From Gautieria morchelliformis (Eukaryota > Basidiomycota > Agaricomycetes > Gomphales > Gomphaceae): a DNA stretch of 64,000 nt. The notes under the pieces were generated by a model. It ran no database searches, was not told the origin of the DNA, and saw nothing but the letters and a program-made list of their open reading frames with translations. Below, piece after piece: positions 56,430-64,000 of this stretch. The DNA lies in the NCBI GenBank assembly GCA_015179125.1, contig WHVA01000470.1, forward strand, positions 25,260-89,259, written 5' to 3'. Numbering within the stretch: position 1 is the stretch's first letter; each line of letters begins with the position of its first letter. Made by a program: the position numbers and the translations under genes.

Positions 56430-57440
56430 AAAATAAACTTTAAAAAGCAAATCAAAAGAAAAAACATACCCAAGCACTGGCAGAGCTCTAGCATGACAAA
56501 CCATGCAAAAAAGCAAAATGAGGGCAGGATGCTCACCAGAATGCAGGCAGACACCCACAGTAGAGTGAAGAGGAGCTGAGAGGTGTAATCTGGCATGAAA
56601 AGGGGAAAAAATGGGGCAAAAAGCGAAAATTAACAGAGAAAAGGAATTGCACTGAGCATGAAATCATACCTAAGAGATATGAGGCTGAGAGTGTATATTT
56701 TGCAGGCCAAATAAGCCTAAAAAAGCAAAAATAAAAGAGAAAAACATACCCAAGGACTGCAGAGCTTCTGGCATGAGAAACCATGCAAAAAAGCGAAATG
56801 AGGGCAGGATGCTCACCAGGATGCAGGCAGACACCCACAGCAGAGTGAAGAGGAGCTGAAAGGTGTAAACTGGCTAGAAAGGGAAAAAAAGGGTCAAAAA
56901 GCGAAATTAACACAGAAAAGGGGAATTGCTCAGAAGATGAAACCATACTAAGAGATATGGGCTGGAGGATAGATCTGGCATGGAAAGGCAAAATAAGCCT
57001 AAAAAAGTGAAAATAAAGAGAAAACATACCCAAGGCACGCAGAGCTTGCATGAGCAAACCATGCAAAAAAGCGAAATGGGCAGAATGCTCACCAGTGCAG
57101 GCAGACACCCAGGTAGTGTGAAAAGGAGCTGAGAGGTGTATTGGCCTAAAAGGGAAAAATGGGGCAAAAAAGCGAATCAACACAGAAAAGGGAATTGCCA
57201 GAGGATAAACCATACCTAAGAGATATGAGGCTGGAGGAAGATCTGGCATGAGAAAGGCAAAATAAGCCTAAAAAGCGAAATAAAAGAGAAAACATACCCA
57301 AGGCACTGCAGAGCTGCTTGCATGAGCAAACCAGCAAAAAAGCAAATGAGGGCAGGATGCTCACCAGAATGCAGGCAGACACCCACAGGCAGAGTGAGAG
57401 GAGCTGAGGTGTAATCTGGCCTAAAAGGGCCAAAATGAGT
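56430..57440. repeat. 275-280 bp tandem repeat, about four copies
   Basis: The landmark GATGCTCACCAG...GCAGGCAGACACCCA recurs at 56529, 56809, 57083 and 57357, so the period is 274-280 bp. Other shared parts are AAAAAGCGAAAT, GAAAACATACCCAAG and CTAAGAGATATG. On the minus strand each unit has the splice-like strings GGTATGTTTT and CTGGTGAGCAT. Open frames there are a by-product of the repeat. Confidence 0.85.
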
Positions 57441-58154
57441 TAAAAAAGCGAAAATAAATGAGACACACCAGTGAATGAAAAGCTCTGCATGCCTCATCAG
57501 GGTCAGTCAATTGATCCAGAGGTGAGAACATACCTGAGACAGAAATAGATATGGAAGAAGCACGCTGGAGGACGGTGGGAGAGCGTGATGGAGGGGTAGA
57601 GAATGCGCGTCATGCGCAGGCTTAGTCAGATTAGACGCTGTCATGGCTGTGCCGCTCGCATTCAAGCCCCGCCATAGTGCTGGTTTGTTGCGTCTTAGTC
57701 AGGATTATGTCAGGCTTATGTCAGGCTTATGTCAGCGGAGCATGCTGTTTCATATAGCGAGGCCCACAACCGCCCCCCTGAACTTTATACTATAGATAGA
57801 GGAGCCCTAATAGGCACCCTTATGTAATCTCTAACCCTAACCCTAAAAGTGCCAAAATCCTGAAGTCGAGTTTGAAAAAAAAACTACTATCAATTTCACA
57901 TCAAGGATGCCTCCCCACTCATAGTCTATGTATTGTAATAGACAATATAGTTTGTAATATATATAGCTATGGAGTATGCCGAACTCATAATCTATACTAC
58001 AGGAGGTGAGAATATATTGTCACAAGCGCGTCCACTCCAGCCACAACCATTTGTCCATTCCAGCCGACGCCACCGCTCATATGTAAGTATGCCACCTATC
58101 CCCCACAGTCTTTTATACATCCTATAATTCACAAGCAGCTAGCTTGTCTGGGGC

Positions 58155-58625
58155 ATGCAGTGTCATATCAGGGCAGCTGGATGCAATCCAGAATCTCAGG
58201 TTGGTTGCAGTTGGTCGCAAAAGAGACCAAGGAGGAGCAGAAGGAGCAGGAAAAGAAGTGAGTTAAAAGGGCTTGATAGAATCTTCATTATTAAGAACAG
58301 GCTCAAATGTGTTGAATCTGTGCGACTGGCCATAGTGACTGGCGAGCAGCCAAGGCACAAGCGCCGACGTTCACAGTCGCCATCATGTGATGATTCTGGC
58401 GAGGAGAATGAAGGGAGCGCAGTGGTGAGAACATGTGGGACAGAGACATGTGAGGGCTCAGGATGCAAACATTCACGTCCGAGAACCAGGCGAAGGACAG
58501 AAATGGCACAGATGGTGGAGTTCCTGGAGGAAGCTGTGCAGAGGAGAGGAAAGCGTGTGACGAGGAGAAGAAAGCGCGTGCGGAAGAACGTGAGGAGGGA
58601 GGAAGGCACGCAATGCGCTTCTTGA
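58155..58625 (+). CDS. Arg/Lys-rich open frame in the TIR transposon
   Basis: A 156-codon frame, very basic towards the end (RRGKRVTRRRKRVRKNVRR), with a Ser/Asp/Glu acidic patch in the middle. No known domain is recognised. It starts with ATG at 58155 and lies on the strand opposite to the transposase remnant. It may be an accessory protein, or a chance frame in a purine-rich stretch. Confidence 0.3.
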   Translation: MQCHIRAAGCNPESQVGCSWSQKRPRRSRRSRKRSELKGLDRIFIIKNRLKCVESVRLAIVTGEQPRHKRRRSQSPSCDDSGEENEGSAVVRTCGTETCEGSGCKHSRPRTRRRTEMAQMVEFLEEAVQRRGKRVTRRRKRVRKNVRREEGTQCAS

Positions 58626-58858
58626 GGAGACACGTCGCACGAATGACCAGCAGGAGAGGACAAATGCGGCCCTTCTGGATATCTTGCGGCAAGCGCTCCT
58701 CAATTAGTTTTCAATTGTTTTAGATTCTATCATGTGGGAAATATTAGTTCATTGGGCGGCAATATTACTGTACGGTAATATGAGATTATCGTACATAATA
58801 TATACTACAAACTAATATACTCTAATGCATCAAGTACCTCCAGATCAATAATAAAGTG

Positions 58859-59280
58859 CTATGCATAGGCAGCTTTGCTTTCTGAGCCATCCAAAGTCTG
58901 GTGTCCATGATACCTTTGGTTTCGGTTTGCCCAGGCAGCCATTGAGCCAGAAAAGCCTTGTGAGTATGCTGAAATGAATATTGCAGATTGATTTGCATAG
59001 CTACTCCAAAAAAATAAAATAAAATAAACAATGAGTAATCCATATTCAGATGATGGACTTGAAAACCACTGACCGCTGAATTTGGCTCAATGGGATATCA
59101 TCGAGGCCATTGCGCTCCATGGCATCTATATCTGTTGTTTGTGCACTTGACCTGTATCGGAGCTTGACTGCACCCCAGTATTGCTTAATAAAGTTGAGCT
59201 CACAATGAAATTTTGGATAAAAGTCATTCAGGGCACCTTTTCTCAGGTTTTCAAGCATGCCAGTCACACTTTAGACTTCC
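58859..59280 (-). pseudogene. DDE transposase C-terminus (truncated)
   Basis: The first part reads [20 protein letters not shown], the conserved region around the last catalytic acidic residue (E in CELN). After an AT-rich intron-like gap (about 58990-59050) it continues YANQSAIFISAYSQGF, GSMAAWANRNQRYHGHQT and stops at TAG 58861-58859. From memory this is the C-terminal pattern of DDE transposases common in Agaricomycetes. The catalytic D residues and N-terminus are missing from the element, so this copy could not move by itself. Confidence 0.65.
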
Positions 59281-59627
59281 AGCCCATGTGGATGCTCTAG
59301 GTATAGAGATGTGGTTGGTTCAGCTAGCTTTTCTTCAATTTTCGCTGATGTCACGTGATTGATTACATAAGCGGCAATGTCCTTTGTCGTCCTTGCCCCC
59401 AAATTTTCTGAGCATGTCCTTGCATCATACACGTGATTTCCTGCACATTTGTAAAATTCAAGTTTTTTGTCTATATACAGCCTTTTTATTCAAATAATAT
59501 TCTGTTCCTGGGACTCATTTATAGAGGTTACTTGCATGGATTGTAGGAGGCAAAGTGGTATTGAGCTCAAAATATTGGGCTAAAGTAGATTATGTAAGGG
59601 TGCCCTATTAGAGCGTCCTCTATCTTA

Positions 59628-61453
59628 GACGCGTCCGCGGACTGGCGCTCCCCATGGCTGGGGCGTTCTGCAAGCCTTACTTCTCGGACTGGCAAGCAGC
59701 TTTTGCTTATCAAAGCTACTTCTCGGGAATTGAGCTGGGGACTGAAAGCCCCTGGTATGTCACGTTCCCAAATCTCTTTCAGCTACACGGCTCCAGCTTT
59801 TCCAATCCGTGCGGTTATTTCGATCTTGACATCTCTGGCCATGTTTCGACTATCACATCGCAAGCGAGGGGATAGGAAAGAGGTAGTGGAAGACAAGGAT
59901 GGGTGGAATGTGCGTCGCATCTAAAATCTGGTCCGTTGTAAACAGGGAAGATAATAGCGGTGTTATCTCGCATCCAGGGCTTATAATCATGCTAGCCTGC
60001 AATGGCTCTTGCCACAGAGTGATCCGGTCAACCACATATCCATGTCTCTCGCTGCAAATTCGGAGATCATGCCACTCTCACAGAAGTTCAAAGGCTGAGT
60101 CGCCCACAGCACTCCACTCCTCTCAAGTTCGCACTACCTGCCAGTGATGAGATTCCCAAATCATATCTTTCATCCTCTTACCCAGCCCTCAAGCGCAAGG
60201 AAACCCCTTGTTGCTTTTCCTGCGCTTACATCATGCATTATGCTGTGCGAGGCATTCTGACACACGTCTGTCGTTGGCACGCAACCAACTGTCCGGGAGA
60301 CCTTCTGCCTTGGACGTGCACTCAACTGGAACGTGTTGAAATGTGTCTGAATTACTCTCGTGCTTGCTCCTGGTGATTATCGGTCGACCAAGAAATCGTT
60401 CCCAAGGTCCGATTTCAACACTGTCGAAATAATTTAAGGACACGCGATAGGGCGGATTGGCTTTACGCACAACATCTGTATTAGGAGGAGATGTTGAACT
60501 TGTTCCGACCGGTGACGTAACGCAGCTGCTGTCCGTTTTGCGTTCGCAGGTGCTCAGACATTATAAGCATGTTGAAGAGCACAAGTTCTCGGTTTTATGG
60601 GGGCAGTGCTATGGGGCATTTAATTCTCACAAGTGACATTATGCCTATGCCTACATCATTTCTACCCGTATGTCACTGCCACTGGGGCCCAGTAGGGTAG
60701 TGCGATCGAGTATTTCGCCGGTTCCCGGCATGTTGCTCGGAATTTATCATCAACGCACAGCGCCCTTGCGTCGGAGTCAGGACGATGGGTCCCGTGTTAC
60801 CTGTCACTAGATCCGCCTTGTACACAGTGTACTGGTCATCGTGTCGGACCCCCAAATCGGCCCTGATTATACAGTGCAGCTCATTGTCCATCTAGTAGGC
60901 GCGCCGCTGTAGCGTCAAGCGTTGCAGTACCAGCAATTTTGAGGGACAGTGAAATACTTCCTTGAGAGCCAGAAATGCATCATTTACCCATGGTGCATCG
61001 AGAGTCCCGATCAGATGAAGCTGCGTGTCTGAGGTGAGGCCTCACCGCCAAAACTATGTGGTGCTCAATTATCAACTGGACCTCACTTCAAATTGCAGGT
61101 ACCTTGAGAGTCAACACCGATCTAGCAGAGTCTGGCCGTCAAAGGACCCAAGGGCTCAAGGTTTATTAATCAGGAGACGAGAGGACGGGGCCTTGCACAG
61201 CTTTCTTCATGTGTACTGACTGACGCTCGATCAGATCAACCTACTTAGTGCACACGCGGCGACTTCCTCGACGACCCCCAAAATTGATGATTCCCACCTT
61301 TCTATGTAGGCAGGAACAATCACCAGTGCCTTAGCACAGGCGTGGCGTTTCATCGCTTGGCTCACGTATATTATAAGAGAATGAATGTATGTCCAGAGAT
61401 GTACGCGCCGTAATGGCCTCTTATCCCCAGTGCCCATTACCTGCCCATGAAAC
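59628..61453. other. Unassigned 1.8-kb intergenic region
   Basis: No frame with recognised motifs. Short frames at 59654-59875 (+), 60231-60470 (minus) and 60673-60891 (minus) look like chance. The last few hundred bases should include the promoter of the receptor gene. Confidence 0.45.
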
Positions 61454-63021
61454 ATGTTTAACATTCCTATCGCGTGGTCAATCAATAGGCCTGACGGTGA
61501 GTCTGTCTTTTCAACCCGGTCGGCACACCCACAGCCAACCTGCCTGACATCTCTAAGGTCGCAACCGTTGTAGGATTCGTCTCAACATTAGCAGTTCTGT
61601 CTCTGTTCGGTCTGGTTATTGTAAGTGCATCCGAATACATGTAGGTCCAATCATAGGACTCATGGGAGATAGAGAAACTCACTGCGCGCCCGGCGAAATA
61701 ACCTCCCTGGCGAGTTTAAGTTTTTCCGATCCCCATTAGATATATACATGGTGTGGTGTGGTGTGGCCTGTGACAGCCCGCGCGATTAACTGATGTAATT
61801 GTGGGACCAGTGCTCTCTCCTCGTTTCGGATTTGCTTCAGGGGATAGGTAAAATATTCAATGTCAGGTGGCTTCACGACGGCATTCTACAGTGCGGAAGT
61901 TATTGTACAGCGCAAGGCATGATTTGATTCGTACTTCACCTTGCAACCTCCACTCCTGACACCCTCGGCGGTGCTAGGTCTGATACAGCAACTGGGTGAG
62001 ACCGGCGTTGCGCAAGGAACCCTGGTTCGCATTCTTTTCTTCACTTATATTATATAACTACAGGCGATTTCTAGGCAATTGCTGCGCACACCTTCGTGAT
62101 AATATTCTACAGGAAAGGGTCAGAAGCGAAAATGGTTGCGTATCTGATCGTAGCAGCAATATGGATCTATGTTATACTGTTTGCCGTCATTGGTGCGACA
62201 GTTTTCGACGACGGAGACAACAGATATATTACACCAGAGCCGTAAGCATCACTTCCTTCCCAAGAGATTGCTGATCTTCTCTTTAGCTACTGTGAGCCAG
62301 CAATATCGCTAGCTACATTCGCCTCTGACCTTTGTAGGGTGCTGGATTGGATCGAGACATACAGGAGCCCAGTTAGCGGGAGAGTACGTCTGGATGTGGT
62401 TATGTGCCCTTGTCTCGCTCATCCTCTATGTCCCACTCTGCTTCTGTCTTGGCGGCTACATTGAAGCGGACAGAGGTCGATGGTGGGCCATCCGTATCGG
62501 GAGGGCGAAGAATCCAAGTGCAGGGGAGCCTGATATCAGAATTGAAAAGCCAAGGCCGGGGAAGGAGGCGTTCGTCATGCTGTTGTTCGTAGTCTGACCT
62601 CCATTTACTCTAGCAAAACTTCGCTGAAAATTGTTTAGATATCCCATATCATACGTCATTTTAGTTCTTCCAGACTCGATCTGCCGGTGGATGCAATTCC
62701 GCAACAAACGGTACCCTCTGCCGGAGTTTTTTTCAGTACTTCTATCTTCGGTCTCAGCGGCCTCGCGAATGTTGTCCTACTGATGTATACCCGGCCAGGT
62801 ACCTCTTCCTTCCCGTATAGATTGCGGCAAACCAACTATGGTCTTCTATAGGTTTATTGCTCCTCAACGAACCTGCAACCAGGCGCGCGTCCGAAGCCAG
62901 GCTTTGGGGCCCCTTCGCCGACAGATCACCGACGAGAAGTGAAGGTCTTAGACTGCGCACGGCAAATCCAATACTAAGTAGTATCGAGGAAGAGGAAGAA
63001 GATCACCACTGCCGGAAATGA
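61454..63021 (+). CDS. Seven-transmembrane receptor (Git3/cAMP-receptor-like fungal GPCR)
   Basis: Plasma-membrane receptor expected to couple to a heterotrimeric G protein; the ligand is unknown. Ten exons fit: 61454-61496, 61535-61620, 61721-61750, 61811-61916, 61978-62024, 62075-62241, 62287-62291, 62338-62581, 62639-62798 and 62852-63021. TM1 is VVGFVSTLAVLSLFGLVI. TM2 contains SLLVSDLLQGIGKIF, then FNVRWLHDG and CTAQG. TM3 contains IAAHTFVIIFY, TM4 VAYLIVAAIWIYVILFAVIG, then PYWCWIG, TM5 WMWLCALVSLILYVPLCF, TM6 YPISYVILVLP and TM7 IFGLSGLANVVLLMY. A short acidic tail ends at TGA 63019. Odd points: a 5-nt exon, a GC donor at 61917, and a frame break at the 7-T run 62727-62733 that needs one more T or a 26-nt intron. 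Confidence 0.85.
62287..62291 (+). other. 5-nt micro-exon of the receptor gene
   Basis: CTACT lies between introns 62242-62286 (GTAAGC...TTTAG) and 62292-62337 (GTGAGC...TGTAG). Including it gives CC-C TAC T-GG, that is P-Y-W followed by CWIG, the conserved extracellular motif. Skipping it shifts the frame. Confidence 0.7.
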
Positions 63022-63600
63022 TCATTCTAAACAAACCGTGGGGCGGGGGGAGACCAGCTGTTAACATATTTCACTTGTATTACTCCATGTACCATCATAC
63101 TGTAACTGCGCAATTGAGTGTACCCGCAATCTATTGCTAGCATGCTGGTAATTGAAATTCGAAGCTGAGGTCGACTTGCAAAGACTGTACGTGTTGAGCG
63201 CAGGAGCGTCAAAAACTTACATAAAAGTAAAAAGCCAATAGAAACCTGAATGGTGGTAATATTCGATCAGGATTCAACTCGTGGACTGAGCATTTTGTCA
63301 AGGGTTCTGGTATAACCTCACGTCTGAGACACGCTATAATCAACAAAAGACCAGCTTCCTCTCACATGAGGACAGTCAGGACTTCAAGACAGAAAGGCTC
63401 AGCTATATAGTGGGTAACAATTAGTAATTATTAATTAGCATCAGGAGCGGGGCGCAGTTGACCAGACATTTGCCAAGAATATAAACTGAATTGAAAATAG
63501 CCACCAATATATACGAAGCACACTCAAATGCAGTACTAGGTATACTGCTGCCGCGACGGTTGGCGATTATGTAATCCTCAACGTCCTCATCCTTGCCTTG
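63022..63600. other. Intergenic region after the receptor gene
   Basis: AT-rich, with no gene seen. Expected to carry the receptor 3' UTR and the promoter or first exon of the next gene. Confidence 0.45.
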
Positions 63601-64000
63601 ATGCAACCTTCACATTCTCTTCTCGAGAACTTCAACACCACCACCCAGACAGTCCTCTTTCAACGAGTCTCCCTTTGTCCCTCCAGACGATTCGTCGCAG
63701 TACGCTACCCATCGCTCGCAGCATGGCGACTCCCAGTATGGTGGTAGTCGCCAGCTAGCACATTCTCAATACGGTGACCCTCGCCAGACGCAGTACTACC
63801 CTGAAGAAGATCAAGACAATGGACGACAGTCCTTTTACCAGCAGTCCTCATACCCACAGCCGACTCCCACGCAATGTCAACGACCGCCCTCCTTCTCCGT
63901 CTGGCCCACTCCTAGACCACTCGCACTTACGACCAGGAAACCAGGCGGCCTTGCTCTCGCATCAGCGCACCCTCGAACTCTACCGCGCAAACGCCAAGAA
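63601..64000 (+). CDS. 5' part of a gene running off the window, possibly SKT5/Chs4-like
   Basis: Two overlapping coding-looking frames. The first is low in complexity and rich in Gln, Tyr, Ser and Pro (FNESPFVPPDDSSQYATHRS, SQYGGSRQ). The second, entered near 63830-63870, reads RNVNDRPPSPSGPLLDHSHL and NQAALLSHQRTLELYRANAKK at the edge. The last run resembles the start of the Sel1-repeat region in SKT5/Chs4 chitin-synthase regulators. The frame change needs an intron or an indel that I could not place, and the true start codon is uncertain (ATG at 63819 is in the second frame). Without the rest the call is tentative. Confidence 0.45.

Larger units (their letters stand above)
50346..57796 (-). 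mobile_element. Helitron, decayed autonomous copy
   Basis: Rolling-circle transposon on the minus strand. The 5' end TCTATAGTATAAAG lies at 57796. The 3' end is CTAG at 50349-50346, preceded by a small hairpin. It sits between A (50345) and T (57797), the canonical AT target, with no duplication. It encodes a Rep (HUH nuclease) - Pif1-type helicase protein, now broken, plus a Pro/Ala-rich N-terminal repeat region and 2.4 kb of largely non-coding 5' sequence with tandem repeats. Confidence 0.88.
50344..59624. mobile_element. TIR DNA transposon with TTA target duplication, split by a Helitron
   Basis: With the Helitron (50346-57796) removed, the left end reads TTA then GATAGAGGAGCCCTAATAGG and the right end is its inverse, CCTATTAGAGCGTCCTCTATC then TTA (59604-59627), with small differences. 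TSD copies are TTA at 50341-50343 and 59625-59627. The element alone is about 1830 bp. It holds a decayed DDE transposase C-terminus on the minus strand and an Arg/Lys-rich open frame on the + strand. The 3-bp TTA duplication favours a PIF/Harbinger-like mechanism, though the transposase residue pattern (FHCELNFI...YWG) is also seen in other basidiomycete DDE families, so the superfamily is left open. Confidence 0.75.

Noticed and set aside
56533..57249. 238-codon frame on the minus strand in the Helitron
   Set aside because: Follows the 275-bp repeat units and is interrupted by splice-like signals; no Rep or helicase motif. Treated as repeat by-product.
57831..57848. Telomere-like TAACCCTAACCCTAAA
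   Set aside because: Only about three units, inside the TIR transposon; far too short for a telomere or a clear interstitial telomeric array.

Overview
This window is nuclear DNA from a filamentous basidiomycete, most likely an Agaricomycete. The evidence is intron-rich genes with roughly 45-65 nt GT-AG introns, a C2-NACHT-WD40 NLR-like protein, a fungal Git3/cAMP-receptor-type 7TM receptor, an adenylation-carrier-reductase enzyme, a secreted GH3 beta-glucosidase, and a typical fungal transposon load (chromodomain Ty3/gypsy, copia, Tad1-like LINE, hAT, Helitron). No rRNA, tRNA or CRISPR was found. All family calls are from motif recognition by eye; no search was run.

Bases 1-29360 are a transposon graveyard with a readable order of events. 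A 1-kb solo LTR (118-1195, TSD AGAGT) is followed by a reverse-strand fragment of the same LTR family (1480-1790). A Ty3/gypsy element (call it Gypsy-1, + strand, from 1791 to about 25357) landed in that fragment. Gypsy-1 was then hit by a 1.4-kb solo LTR in its own 5' LTR (1875-3309, TSD GTACA), by a Tad1-like LINE in gag (4802-14777, 13-bp TSD) and by a second, much younger gypsy element in pol (Gypsy-2, 15449-21661, minus strand, TSD GGTAC). The LINE was itself hit by a hAT transposon (9331-13324, 8-bp TSD AATTTGTA). After Gypsy-1 comes a copia fragment (25358-27406) arranged as a 475-bp inverted repeat, then a second solo LTR of the first family (28080-29354, TSD CACGT).

Bases 32376-47471 form a gene island, with all three intact-looking genes on the minus strand. 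They are a C2-NACHT-WD40 protein with 14 near-identical WD40 repeats (37467-32376), an A-T-R adenylate-forming reductase (43143-39330) and a multi-intron GH3 beta-glucosidase (47471-43779). A broken copy of a basidiomycete conserved-hypothetical gene lies at 38890-39360. The three genes do not look like a biosynthetic cluster.

Bases 50341-59627 hold a second nest. A decayed autonomous Helitron (50346-57796, minus strand) sits between the A and T of the left terminal inverted repeat of a DNA transposon with a TTA target duplication. Removing the Helitron rebuilds that terminus, so each element fixes the borders of the other.

Bases 61454-63021 encode a 7TM receptor (+ strand) whose reading frame needs a 5-nt micro-exon. 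The right edge (about 63601-64000) carries the 5' part of a further gene, possibly a Sel1-repeat SKT5/Chs4-type chitin-synthase regulator.
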